NCBI GenBank assembly: GCA_019925795.1
Contig: CM034300.1
Coordinates: forward strand, 50,884,873-50,948,872
DNA: 64,000 bases
From: Dendrobium chrysotoxum
Lineage: Eukaryota > Streptophyta > Magnoliopsida > Asparagales > Orchidaceae
Reading direction: 5' to 3'
The position numbers and the translations under genes were made by a program. Positions 34,746 to 47,345 of this stretch are shown here, in pieces (the first letter of the stretch is position 1; the number at the start of each line of letters is the position of its first letter). The notes below the pieces were generated by a model, which searched no databases, was not told where the DNA came from, and saw only the letters and a list, made by a program, of their open reading frames with translations.

Positions 34746-35765
34746 TTACTCCTGATCTGATGATTCAGAAGCTAGATCTGCCCAGGACATTTTTCGTTTT
34801 GCATTATCAGCCCTTATTATAATTTGCTTAGCTTTACACTTTTCCTTTTCAGGAAGGGTTCTTAAGTTCGGGCACTAATTTTTTATATGTCCAGGCTTCC
34901 TACATCCAAAATAAATAACATCAAAAGAAAACTTTACATTTTTACCATTTTTACCTTTGTTCCACTTTTGATGTTGATGTTTGTGCCTTAGTAGATTTTT
35001 CAATTTGTTTGTTGTTGATGCTAACTTTTCACTTTCATCACTTTCTGAGTTGTTTTTTCCAATGTCTTCAGCTTTCAGCACTATCATTTTTTCTGCATCC
35101 AAAAGCTTTTAACCCAAACTTTGCTCGTAGGCAATGAGTGAGCCAATCAAATTATCAATAGAATATTCATTCAAATTTTTTGATTCAGAAATTGCAATGA
35201 CTTTGACATCAAATTTAGCAAGTAGAGAACGTAGGATTTTATTACCTTTTTTAAAATTTGAAAGTTCTTTTCCTAAAGCATATAATGATGTCACAATTTG
35301 AGAAAACCTAGTAAACATGTCCAAGATCATTTCATAAGGTTTCATGCTAAAAAATTCATAATCATGCATTAACATATTTAGCCTAGATTGCTTGATTTCA
35401 CAAGTACCTTCATATCTAGTGTATAATTTATCCCAGATTTCTTTGCCTGAAGTGCATGCAGATATTAATATACAATCATCAGAATTCAAAGCACAGAAAA
35501 AACAATTTAAACATTTAGCATTTAATTGAGCATTGATCTGATCTGTTCTACTCCATTCAGAAAAGGGAATATCAATTTTAATTTCATTTACAATACGTGA
35601 CGGTGCAGAATAACCAATTTAAATCATATACCACATGCGATAATCAATAGATTTCATGAAAGTAGACATACGGATTTTCCAAAAATCAAAAGTAATATTT
35701 TCAAATAAAGGTGGCCGGGTGATTGAATATCCTTCCGCAATATTACGATTACAAAAATTAGCCAT
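34746..35765 (-). pseudogene. gag of gag-only element, copy 1
   Basis: Begins MANFCNRNIAEGY at the ATG complementary to 35763-35765, the same start as gag of element 1. It includes the capsid-like NCFFCALNSDDC, EIWDKLYTRYEGT and IGSLIAYEQ segments, a zinc knuckle (CRKPGHIKN, first Cys replaced by Tyr in this copy) and a short acidic tail ending at 34746. Two CAA-to-TAA stops (in the MI-stop-IGY stretch and just after IAYEQSLG) and a TAG inside the knuckle break it. Copy 2 has the same TAG but keeps both Gln codons. Assembles the particle if supplied intact. Confidence 0.85.
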
Positions 35766-35804
35766 GGATAGAATTCAAAAGTTTTTAAACTTAAATTTTG
35801 AATC

Positions 35805-35818
35805 CCGCTCTGATACCA
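35805..35818 (-). other. Primer binding site, gag-only copy 1
   Basis: Minus strand TGGTATCAGAGCGG, a perfect match to the initiator-Met tRNA primer sequence used by plant Copia elements, adjacent to the end of LTR 2. Confidence 0.9.
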
Positions 35819-35820
35819 CT

Positions 35821-37270
35821 TGAAAGTTCGATAGGGATGTTAAGCCCTAGTGAACTAGTCCCGAGGCTAACCAAGAGGGGGGGTGAATTGGATATTTGAA
35901 ACAAAACAAAAATCTTTATATAACGTGCAGCGGAAACGAATTAAAACAACAATAAAAAGATCAATCACAGATATCACCCAAGCAGATAATCACAACAAAA
36001 TAAAGTGCGGAAAAATAATAAGAAAGAACACACTGGATTTATAGTGGTTCGGTCCAACCGGACCTACGTCCACTCCTCGGAGGCACCCTCCAAGTATTAC
36101 ACTAAACCAAAAGTGTCTCTCCTTCAGCCCTCACAGCTAGGCGGAGAAGCCCTTACAAAATCACTTCCACCTTCCCCAGTGCAGCGGAGTAGCCGGGTGC
36201 TTTGACACCAAAGAGCACTTCTTCTTCCCAAAACTTCCTTCGAGACAAGTCTTGAATCCGACGGTACTTAGGTGCAAGCCTGCCGGAGCAACCGTGTGAA
36301 CCCCCTCACACTCCCTCGAGAAACCCCCTTCCCAGGCTCTTCTCCCTCTCAAACTCCACCCTTTCCTCTCCCCCTTTCAAGCTCTCTCTTCAAGTTTTCT
36401 CCAAAAGAACGAAGCCTCAATGGCTGCCAAAGACACTTATCAAGTGCCTTGAGAAAGCTTAAATAAAGAGCTCCAAAAACCCTTCCAAATTAGTTCTGGG
36501 AGCAAATATCGTCTAGGACAATCGCCGGATCGTCCAGGACGATGTGCTCCAAAAGACGACTTCTGAAAACCCTAAAAACTCAATTCTGCCGCCAAAGATC
36601 GTCCAGGACGATGTGCTCCAAAAGGCGGCTTCAGAAAACCCTAAAAACTCAATTCTGCCGCCAAAAATCATCCAGGACGATCGCAGGATCGTCCAGGACG
36701 ATGTGCAGAATTTGACCTGATAGTCCCATACGATCCTGGGATAGTCCAGTACGATCAGAACAAATTTTGCACAAATCGTCCAGTATGATATATAGATCGT
36801 CCAGGATGATTAGAACAAATTTTGACTCTTAAATCTTTGCCTAAATTGTCGTGGCGGCTAGGATTTTGAGATCATATTGGATCGTCCAGGACGATATAAA
36901 TATCGTTCAGGACGATTATGTCAATGAACATATCATCCTAGACGATCAGAAATCGTCTAGTACGATTTGTTCAAAAGTTGAACTTCTGGTTTTGACAGGA
37001 TCTCACTCCCCCTAAGTATGTGTACACATGGTCATAAATAAACATATACCATTACATGACTTGACTCAAGGAATTAAAATATACATCAATGAGAAATACA
37101 ATAAAGCCTATTCTACTCTTTCTTGAGTCTTGAATCTTGCTTGTATTGATGCATGTTGTTCTTGAAATGTTAGTACATACATAAATAAATATACATTCCA
37201 AATATTAGAAGATGTTAGCCATAATGTTTGTTATCATCAAAACAGAAACTTGTGAGCCTGAGTCGTAACA
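35821..37270 (-). repeat. LTR 2 of the gag-only array (shared middle LTR)
   Basis: TGTTACGAC at 37270 and ...AACTTTCA at 35821 on the minus strand. It serves as 3' LTR of copy 2 and 5' LTR of copy 1. It lacks about 22 bp around 36600 relative to LTR 1: one half of a quasi-palindrome pair was lost, most simply by deletion between direct repeats. Confidence 0.92.
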
Positions 37271-38642
37271 ATCTCCCCCTTTTTGATGATGGCAAACATT
37301 ACTGGTTGAATTTACAAAAAAGATATTTTCTCCTAATCTCCCCCTCACTAAGAAAAAGTCTTTTAAAAACAGGGAGAAATACTTTCTTCTTTTTTTTTAT
37401 TTTTAAAATAACTACAAGTCTTTTAAAAACAGGGAGAAATACTTTCTTCTTCTTTTTTTTTAAATAACTATAACAACAATATGATGTAAAACAAATAACA
37501 CAAAAACAAATATCACAAAAACAACAGTACGTAAAAAATATCACAAATACAACAGTACGTTCTCCCCCTTTGACATTATCAAAAAGAGGAGGAGCAAAAA
37601 TTTGAAAAGTCACCTCTTAAGGTTCTCCAAAACTTAGTAAGACATGAATTGACTTCTTTGAACCCAGAAAGGTTAGAGAATCAGAAAATGTAAATCCAAA
37701 CTCAAGTTTTTTTTTAAAAAGGCGAAAAAACTTTTTAAGCCAATATCTAAATCAAGGAACAAATTAGATAAGGAAACAAAAATCTTTCAAAACTCCTTTC
37801 ATGAAATACAACTATTAGAAGATTGATGCAAAGTAATGAATCAAAAAATCTTGATTTTCAAACTCAAGTAACGAATCTATCAAAAAGTCATAAGAGTTTT
37901 CTAAACTTTAGATATTTACAAGAATGGAAGCAGCTTTTATGGGCTAATTTTGTGCCTCTTTTTCAATTTGTTTCACGCTTTGCGCATCTTTTAATTTTTG
38001 ATACACTTTGTGTATTCAATTTGGAAATTTCGCATCTTTTCAGTTTTGGGCTTATTTTGTGCCTCTTTTCAATTTGTTTGGCGCACTGCGCATCTTTTGA
38101 TTTTTATAAATTGCCTCCTTTCTAAATCTTTAAAATCAGCAAACCTTATTCTTATGATAAAGACGAACAACCTGAATAAGATAATCTTGAAGTTGGTTCA
38201 ATAATTTGCAAAAGATTACTACGAGATAGAAAAAATGTTGGGAGATGAAAAAAGTTTTAATTTCAAAAACTAATTTATAATCTGAAATAGATTTTGACTC
38301 AAAAGTAAGATAGCCTTATTCAAAGAAATGAGATAGAGAGACAAAATCATGAGTTTTCTTCCTTTACTTGATTTTAGAGAAATCAACCACAACTAACAAA
38401 GTATTTAGAAAATACAGGAGATAAATTTTCCATTTTTAGAAAATAAGATCTTAAAAAAATGATTTAAAACAAGAGGTGTTATGTGTGTGCTTGATCAGAG
38501 GAATAATAAAAAACATCAAAAAAAATTTTAAAAGGAAAAACAAAAATACTAAAACACAGAAAACACAATGAATAAAATAATAGTAATAGAAAAACAAAAC
38601 AAAAAATATAAACACACAAAAAGAACATTAATTTACATCAGC
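37271..38642 (-). other. Non-coding 3' part of internal region 2
   Basis: Near-identical to 33373-34745, including the polypurine tract (37271-37283), the 72-bp duplication and the double TGCGCATCTTTT unit. Differences are scattered single bases and small indels, so the duplication is young relative to most other copies in the window. Confidence 0.75.
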
Positions 38643-39661
38643 TTACTCCTGATCTGATGATTCAGAAGCTAGATCTGCCCAGGACATTTTTCGTTTTGCA
38701 TTATCAGCCCTTATTATAATTTGCTTAGCTTTACACTTTTCCTTTTCAGGAAGGGTTCTTAAGTTCGGGCACTAATTTTTTATATGTCCAGGCTTCCTAC
38801 ATCCAAAACAAATAACATCAGAAGAAAACTTTACATTCTTACCATTTTTACCTTTGTTCCACTTTTGATGTTGATGTTTGTGCCTTAGTAGATTTTTCAA
38901 TTTGTTTGTTGTTGATACTAACTCTTCACTTTCATCACTTTCTGAGTTGTTTTTTCCAATGTCTTCAGCTTTCAGCACTATCATTTTATCTGCATCCAAA
39001 AGCTTTTGACCCAAACCTTGCTCGTAGGCAATGAGTGAGCCAATCAAATTATCAATAGAATATTCATTCAAATTTTTTGATTCAGAAATTGCAATGACTT
39101 TGGCATTAAATTTAGCAAGTAGAGAACGTAGGATTTTCTTAACTTTTTCAAAATTTGAAAGTTCTTTTCCTAAAGCATATAATGATGTCACAATTTGAGA
39201 AAACCTAGTAAGCATGTCCAAGATCGTTTCATAAGGTTTCATGCTAAAAAGTTCATAATCATGCATTAACGTATTTAGCCTATATTGCTTGATTTCACAA
39301 GTACCTTCATATCTAGTGCATAATTTATACCAGATTTCTTTGCTAGAAGTGCTTGCAGATATTAACATACAATCATCAGAATTCAAAGCACAGAAAAAAC
39401 AATTTAAACATTTAGCATTTAATTGAGCATTGATCTGATCTGTTCTACTCAATTCAGAAAAGGAATATCAATTTTAATTTCATTCACAATACGTGACGGT
39501 GCAGAATAACCAATTTGAATCATATGCCACATGCGATAATCAATAGATTTCAAGAAAGTAGACATACGGATTTTCCAAAAATTAAAAGTAATATTTTCAA
39601 ATAAAGGTGGCTGGGTGATTGAATATCCTTCCGCAATATTACGATTACAAAAATTAGCCAT
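38643..39661 (-). pseudogene. gag of gag-only element, copy 2
   Basis: The better preserved of the two gags: 226 codons are open (39452-38772), containing NAKCLNCFFCALNSDDC, IGSLIAYEQGLGQKLLDADK and the knuckle CFGCRKPGHIKN. A one-base deletion near 39455-39465 separates this from the N-terminal MANFCNRN part (39661-39449). A TAG replaces the residue before the last knuckle Cys; beyond it the frame continues CPNLRTLPEKEK to a stop at 38643. The TAG is shared with copy 1 and so predates or accompanied the duplication. About 339 codons in total. Confidence 0.88.
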
Positions 39662-39700
39662 GGATCTAATTCAAAAGTTTTTAAACTTAAATTTTGAATC

Positions 39701-39714
39701 CCGCTCTGATACCA
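39701..39714 (-). other. Primer binding site, gag-only copy 2
   Basis: TGGTATCAGAGCGG on the minus strand beside LTR 3, identical to the site at 35805-35818. Confidence 0.9.
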
Positions 39715-39716
39715 CT

Positions 39717-41188
39717 TGAAAGTTCGATAGGGATGTTAAGCCCTAGTGAACTAGTCCCGAGGCTAACCAAGATGGGGGGTGAATTGGATATTTGAAACAA
39801 AACAAAAATTTTTTTATAACGTGCAGCGGAAACGAAATAAAACAACGATAAAAAGATCAATCACATATATCACCCAAGCAGATAATCGCAACAAAATAAA
39901 GTGCGAAAAAAATAATAAGAAAGAACACACCGGATTTATAGTGGTTCGGTCCAACCAGACCTACGTCCACTCCTCGGAGGAACCCTCCAAGTATTACACT
40001 AAACCAAAAGTGTCTCTCCTTCAGCCCCCACAGCTAGGCAGAGAAGCCCTTACAAAATAACTTCCACCTTCCCCAGTACAGGGGAGTAGCCGGGTCCTTT
40101 GACACCAAAGAGCACTTCTTCTTCCCAAAACTTCCTTCGAGACAAGCCTTGAATCCGACGGTACTTAAGTGCAAGCCTGGTGGAGCAACCGTGTGAACCC
40201 CCTCACACTCCCTCGAGAAACCCCCTTCCCAGGCTCTTCTCCCTCTCAAACTCCACCCTTTCCTCTCTCCCTTTCAAGATCTCTCTTCAAGTTTTCTCCA
40301 AAAGAACAAAGCCTCAATGGCTGCCAAAGACACTTATCAAGTGCCTTGAGAAAGCTTAAATAAAGAGCTCCAAAAACCCTTCCAAATTAGTTCTAGTGGC
40401 AAATATCATCAAGGACGATCGCCGGATCGTCCAGGATGATGTGCTCCAAAAGACGGCTTCATAAAACCCTAAAAACTCAATTCTGCTACCAAAGATCATC
40501 CAAGACGATCTCAGGATCGTCCAGGACAATGTGCTCCAAATGGCGGCTTCAGAAAACCCTAGAAACTCAATTCTGCCGCCAAAAATCATCCAAAATGATC
40601 GCAGGATCGTCCAGGACGATGTGCAGAATTTGACCTGATAGCCCCGTACGATCCTGGGATAGTCCAGGACGATCAGAACAAATTTTGCACAAATCGTCCA
40701 GTACGATATATAGATCGTCCAGGATGATTAGAACAAATTTTGACTCTTAAATCCTTGCCTAAATTGTCATGGCGGCTAGGGTTTTGAGATCATATTGGAT
40801 CATCCAGGATGATATAAATGTCGTTCAGGATGATTAGGTCAATGAACAGATCGTCCTAGACGATCAGAAATCGTCCAATATGATTTGTTCAAAAGTTGAA
40901 CTTCTGGTTTTGACAGGATCTCACACCCCCTAAGTATGTGTACACATGGTCATAAATAAACATATACCATTACAGGACTTGACTCAAGGGATTAAAAAGT
41001 ACATCAATGAGAAATACAATAAAGCCTATTCTACTCATTCTTGAGTCTTGAATCTTTCTTGTATTGATGCATGCTGTTCCTGAAATGTTAGTACATACAT
41101 AAATAAATATACATTCCAAATATTAGAAGATGTGAGCCATAATATTTGTTATCATCAAAACATAAACTTGTGAGCCCGAGTCGTAACA
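39717..41188 (-). repeat. LTR 3 of the gag-only array (5' side)
   Basis: TGTTACGACTC at 41188 down to ...AACTTTCA at 39717 on the minus strand, 1472 bp, followed on the right by the TAAAC duplication. It contains the full 90-bp repeats with GTCC/GGAC quasi-palindromes (40400-40625). Confidence 0.92.
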
Positions 41189-42234
41189 TAAACCAGCTTT
41201 TGAGGTTACTTGGCTGCAACCTCAGCTTTATTACCCATGTTGACTAGTCAAACTAGTCAACACAAGTATTCAATTGATTTAGAGATGGTCAAGTAATCAA
41301 ATCGCTTAACCCATTTTATTTCATTCCATGCTAAACCTCTACACCAGCTCATTAGGTCTTCTTAACTACCACCTAGGTAGTCAAAGTTGACTATTGACTA
41401 GTTAATAAAACTTTAAAACTCCTTTGAATGATTAAATCCCTCTCAAAGTTAATCCACTCCATTTGAAATCACTCCAGCTATTTAAATACATTCCAAAGTT
41501 TCTTAAGTTTAATTTAAACCTCACTTAAGCTCTAATTTGATCCTAATCAATCCCTAATCATCCCATGTGCTCCAAAGGACAAGACCCCTTTTCACGTCAC
41601 TTCTCCTTGGTGTCCTTGATTCCTCTGCCTTCTAACAAACTCCAGGCCAAATGTCATTCATATGGAGTCCAGAAAAATCAATCCTAACCATCCAAATCAG
41701 TTGAGGATGTTTGAATAGGCTAGGTCATCCAAATAGAGCCTCATTCTCACTTGAACACTCTCTCACCTTTCAAACCTCTCAGACCTGAGACTTCTCTTGT
41801 TCGAGCTCCTCAAACCTCCCTCCACTCATTTCCAGCTCAACCCGGCCAGTCAAAGCTCGCCGGTGACCAGATTCCGACGAGCAAAAGGCTAAATCCTTCC
41901 AACCCAATGAGCACGCCATTGGGAGCTTATCGGACCGCTATTTCAAGAGGGAAAATAAGGGTGGACAGTCAATAAGCTCAGAGAAATCTTAAACGGGTTA
42001 AACCATCCAGTAAATTGGGGTAAAATCTTAAACCTAGCTTAGGATACCTAAGTTAATTTAACTTTTTATTAATAGCTTATTTAACCATTCAAACGAATCC
42101 CCATAATTTTTGTTCACTATTTTTACCTAGATTTAAAATTTCAATTTATTTGGTTCATCCGTTTGGAAGAACAAGCCAAAAAACCAATTCTAGGGTTTCA
42201 GTTCTGCTGTGTTTAACTACACATTTTCTGGACA

Positions 42235-42252
42235 GTTGATCGCGTGATCAAC
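42235..42252 (+). other. Palindrome at start of GC-rich block, copy B
   Basis: GTTGATC-GCGT-GATCAAC, a perfect 7-bp inverted repeat around 4 bases, at the boundary where AT-rich sequence gives way to the GC-rich block (42240-42530). Confidence 0.7.
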
Positions 42253-42440
42253 GATCCAGATCGAGGCCTTCTGTGGTTCCGTCTGACCGCGTGGTTAGAT
42301 CCGTGGCTTTGCTCTCTGTTCGGCTTAATCAGAGCCGTTGAATCCAATAGCGGACGATCCAACGATGAGCGAGCTCCGCTGATGCGGATAAGTGAAAGCT
42401 CGTGGGGCCCACGCGCTTCCCTTATCAGCGTGCAATGATT

Positions 42441-42482
42441 GGCGGCGGTGCCAGTCATTGCCAATGATTGGGCACCGCCACC
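42441..42482 (+). other. GC-rich hairpin in copy B
   Basis: GGCGGCGGTGCC (42441-42452) pairs with GGCACCGCCACC (42471-42482) with one mismatch over 12 bp. Copy A has a hairpin at the equivalent place with other stem bases. Confidence 0.6.
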
Positions 42483-42539
42483 GCGGTTTGCAGCGCCCAA
42501 TCACGGGCTGCCACATGGCCATCCTACCGCCGGATTCAT

Positions 42540-43330
42540 TTAATAAATTTAAAATTTAATTTTAATTCATTTTTAAACCTATTTTCCTTAAAAAATTATA
42601 TAAAATTAAATATTAATTTAAAATTTCACTATAATATTTTTTTAAAAGAAAATTAAAGCTCTGTAATTTAAAATTAAAAATATTTTGAAATATATCATAT
42701 GCTTTAAACAATTTTAAAATTTTTAATTTTCAAATATTTAATTAATATTTATCTAAATATTAACTTAAATATTTGCCAAAAATTTAAAATTTAATTTAAA
42801 AAGATCTTTAATCAAATAAAAATACATTTTGGATATTAAAAAAATTGAAACTATACTAAAATATGTAAAATCCTTCAAATAATTAAAATTATTTAATTAA
42901 TTATTATTTTGATCAAAATATCAAATTAAATGTTTTAAAATTTAAAACTTTTGTTTTATATATATATATATATTTATTTATTTATTTATTGAGAAGTTCA
43001 TTTTGATATATTTTATAATCAAAAATTAATTTAGGGTATATTCTAAATAACTTTTAAATATTTAAATACTTAATATCTAATTAATATTTAATTAAGTATT
43101 ATATTAATTATCTTTCAAAATTAAAATTTATTTTCAAATTACATCAAAAAAACCCTGAAGATCTCTCAAATCCTTTGAAAATTATTTTAACAATATTTTT
43201 AATTTATTTTATTTTAAAACCTATATTTTATATATAGTGTAACATACAAATATATATTTATTTTAAAACTATTTTAAAAATATATATATTTTAAACCTTT
43301 AAATATTTGAGAGATCCTTTTGAAACTTTA
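42540..43330 (+). other. AT-rich block of copy B
   Basis: About 0.8 kb of AATTAAA/TTTAAAT runs with a (TA)n tract near 42958-42972. No genes seen. Confidence 0.7.
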
Positions 43331-46300
43331 AGCATAGGTTGAGTACATGAATGGAATTTGTGGAGGAATGATTAGTGAATAATGATGTTCTAATTATTCA
43401 ATAATCAATTTGTTAATCATTTTAATTAAATTTTAAAGTATTGCATGGGTAGGTGCTCACACCACTTAGTCTTAGGATTTTCTTAGATGTAGGATTGATT
43501 GTGTTTGTATGTATGCATATCATAAATGTTATGTGTAAGGGTTAGTTGAACTTTGATTCAAATCTACAAAATTTAATGACATCGTTAAGGACAATAATTA
43601 AGGACCTTTGTTTGGAAAACTTAGAAAATTTCATTAATTAGGATACACTCCAAATTAACTTGAAACTTTGAACACTTGAACCTAGTGACACTCTCAGCCC
43701 TTGGAAAATTTCCCACTGAATTTTGAAATCATTAAGCCCCTTAATTAACGTAATCAAATTTAAACCTTAATTAAGCCTTAAAACATTCCAGGAATTCTAA
43801 TAAATCAAATTTAAATCCAAAAATTACATATAATACCTCAAACTGACCATAATTAAACCCTCAATAAATAAAAAATAAAAGCCCCTACACTAAACTATAA
43901 AATCAAGCTTAATTTAATTTTAATTGAAATTTAATATTTAACTAAATTAATTAATTAAAAATGATTAAGAATTCCAAAAATTTTCCAAACCCTTGGAGAT
44001 CACTCCTTGGGTTATTCCTGACCTTTGGAGTTGATTTCAAGGAGTTCGGAGGTCATTTGGATTCAAATCATAAAAAGGCCTTTAATTAAATAATTTTTGA
44101 AAATTCAATAAATACTCAAAACTTCAAAAATTCATAACAAATTCAAATGAACACCAAATTGAGCAAACTCAAATGCATACAACTCATCTTAAGGTCTAAT
44201 ATTTATCAAAAATGTTAAGTTTCCAGAAATCAATCAATTTTAAAAATGTTAACGTTTGGTCAAATATAGTTCAAAATCAAGTCAAAACTTCAAACCTTCA
44301 TAATAAAATCTTGAAAAATCGAATTTTAGCGTACTTACTGTCTAACTGATCGTATTAAGATCTAGTATTTTAATAAAATATTAACATTCCAGAAAACTCT
44401 TTAAATCAAAAAGTCAACTTTTAACCCCTTCATTAAATCATTAAAATAATAAAAAAAATTCTAAAATTCAATAAATCTTCAAAAATTCCAGAAAGTATCA
44501 ACTTAACTTTAAAATCAGCAACCAATTAAATTCAATTAAAAATTAATCAATCTTCAAACCTTAATCAAAATCAAATATTTAATCATACCGGGTACCACTA
44601 GGTAACCCAGGCCTACGAGGCTATTAAATTAGCCCCAAGGAAGGTGAAATAAACTTTACAGCCTCGGTGTGAAACAAAGGTGGTATCCAATAAACAATTA
44701 AAATCAATTTTAAAAATAAATTTTAAATCATTAAGGTTTAAACTTCAATTAAATTCTCCCTTAATCCTTTTCAACCAACCAAAATCTTTAATAAGTTTAA
44801 CTAATGATCCTAGTTAGGACATATCAAACCCACATAACCTTTACACACACTTTAGATGGTTTGCTAGGACAACCAACTCTAGTATTAGGCTAGGCTGGTG
44901 TTTACTTTTCTACTGTGTGCCGGGTTTTCGAGCTTTCACTGCATGCTGTTTGCTAGTAGTAGAATTGCTGTGATTATTTATTTATTTACTGCACTCTGTG
45001 ATGTGATTGATTGTACGTTACGTCTACCCCTAGGCTAGGGACAATTTGTACTAATTTAATCTTGTGCAGGTGGCCATGCTAATACAGGGCATTAAATAAA
45101 GGAGGCAAATTCATAAATATTAAATTACACAGGTGCTCTAGAAATCTACTTAAGTCCCCCTTTAAAATTAAAAGGGCATGGCCAAGTGTGGCTATGATTT
45201 GAGAAATATTTCAAATATTAACTACTTGAGATTAATTATAACTGCTTGGGATATTTATTAACTGCTGATTATTAAGATAACCCTGTAGGTTGTTGAGTCT
45301 AGATTTTAAATTTTTATTCAAATGTAATTTGAATGTATTTGAGTTGTAAATATGTTAAGTGCTTTGAGATTGGGATGTTTAAACATCCAATTTGGAATCC
45401 AAAGAGGAAGGGATGTCCCTTATGGGAGAGTTCATATCCATTTAGAGATCCAAATTAGGATAATTTTTAAATATCCAAAGAGAAAAGATAACACCCCTAT
45501 TCAGGGAGAGTTTCTTTTCATTTGGATATCCAGACCCGATGATCCAAGGAATTACAAGAATACAAAAAAGTGAAGAGCGAGAAGACCCATTCTCAAAGTC
45601 ACTTGAGTTTAGAAGTAGAATTCGGGTTGTAGTCAGTGGTACCCGGCCACTTTACTTTACTGCAAACCCTGGGTTGTATAATTAAGTGACACTTGCCACA
45701 TGGACTTTCAGTTTGAACTTTAAATTTAATTGATTTGATTATTTAATTAATTGCTTGATTTGTTGATTTTGATTAAGGACCCGCATGCTTTTAGTAGTTT
45801 TTTTGGCGATTTTGTATGTCGTATTTGATTTAGCCTGGAACCTGATCGGAGGCTCGTGAGGGTACGATCAAAAACTATTTCTATTTAAACAAAATTTAAA
45901 AACTTTAGGCTCAGATAATAACTCTAACGCTTTTAAGAAGTAAGCCTGGATTCGCCGGGGGTTTTTCAGGCATTCATATTGACTTTTCTCTTCCGTGTTA
46001 GGCACCTCCCTGCTTGTGGGTTTTGGCAGACCACCTGACCTATTAGGGTGCAGTTCTGTCCAAGGGGATGTTGTGCAATCTCTAGGATAAAACCTATTTT
46101 TAAGCCTAATTTTAAAATTGATTCATTTTGATTTAAGCATTTAATCGAGTCAACTAGCATGCATCGCATTAGTAACAAATTAAATTTGAGTCTAATTCTT
46201 CATTGCATCTCTAGCTCAAGCATTTTACCCAACATATGTTAATGGGCTAATTAGGATCTGCTCTAGATGTCAGCCCCTCTCTCCATAAAACTTATCTTAA

Positions 46301-47013
46301 ATAATGTCCTTAACCACTCTTTCATAAAGAGCGAACACATGGTTTTGAAGCATTTAGGTAGTTTGGCTAGCTCCCCAATCCAGGCCGGGGTAAGTCCAGG
46401 ATTGCATTGCATTAGCTAGGATCCGGGTCACTAATTTTCAGTACCCAATTTTAGACTTAGGTTCTGAGGCAGATATTCAATCTTAAGACCTCAACTTCCG
46501 GGAATCTAATTCCCACTTTCTAATAAAATCGATCACTCAAACATTAAATCTCTTTCAATCTAATTCAAGACCAACACTTATGATAGTTTGAGGTGTTTCT
46601 GAAGTAATTCAGAATCTCAAGACACCTCCTACTCTTCTTCTTTGACTTCAGAAATAAGTGTTCAACCTCGAACTGATCCCTCTTAAAACTCCAGTCCCGA
46701 TCTCCTTTGATATCAAGCTTTGAATTCTAAAATGAAATTCATATCACTATTTTAATCGAGAGTTTTCGTAGAAATTTTTGGTTTCCTATGATGTAATTAA
46801 CTACGAGGTCTTGTGCTCGTACGAGATTTAGAAACTCAGACCAATTTTTCAAAATTGTAATTAATTATCTTTGGGAAATTCAAGGGTTGATGATCATTAT
46901 CGTCATTTTCAAATTTTGGATAGTAATTGATATCTTCTTTCTTCGGAGAGATATATCAATTACAATCATATTTTTTATTATGAAATTAATGATCCTTTTT
47001 ATTCAGATTAATA
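43331..47013 (+). other. Distal part of long LTR copy B
   Basis: Non-coding. 43440-44090 matches 25240-25930 and 46256-47013 matches 27101-27856 of copy A. The middle (44100-46250) is unique to B here: it contains a KpnI-like GGTACC cluster near 44587-44612 and 45640, and an imperfect ~100-bp duplication with GGATATCC-type half-sites (45380-45540). No TATA box can be assigned with confidence. Confidence 0.55.
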
Positions 47014-47345
47014 CACTACAGGAAAACTATCTGTTATCGTCGAAATTTTTGGTGGATGGTATCCGCCGGAAACTAGCGATGCAAATACCAGCGGATTTAT
47101 CGCCAGTAATTATGCGACAAAATTTCTGGCGGATTATCCGTCGCTTATTTACCGGCGGATAATACGACGTAATTACACCGGAAAAGTTTTGTTTGCCGAC
47201 GCAATATCTGCCGGAAATTACCAGCGGTCTTACCGGCGTATTGTTCGTCGGCTTACTTAAACTCGATGAACTATAACCGGCGGATGTTGCACCGGTAATC
47301 TTTCCGACGAGTATCCGCCAGAAAATTTGCCGGTAAAGGCCCTAT

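Larger units (their letters stand above)
31902..41188 (-). mobile_element. Tandem gag-only Copia array (LTR-gag-LTR-gag-LTR)
   Basis: Three LTRs of 1471, 1450 and 1472 bp separate two nearly identical internal regions of 2448 and 2446 bp. The whole is flanked by TAAAC at 31897-31901 and 41189-41193, so it is a single insertion. Each internal region has a primer site, a SIRE-type gag and a polypurine tract, with no protease, integrase or RT. This matches the terminal-repeat-with-gag (TR-GAG) class of non-autonomous elements. Polymerase functions would come from an autonomous SIRE relative such as element 1, whose gag N-terminus and primer-site region are similar. The shared middle LTR points to unequal LTR recombination. 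Confidence 0.9.

Noticed and set aside
31902..41188. Two independent insertions of the same element side by side
   Set aside because: The three LTRs share a single pair of TAAAC duplications and the middle LTR directly adjoins a primer site and a polypurine tract.
42213..42522. Overlapping open frames in the GC-rich block as a gene
   Set aside because: Open on both strands simply because of high GC. The equivalent block of copy A (23600-23920) does not keep any of the frames.
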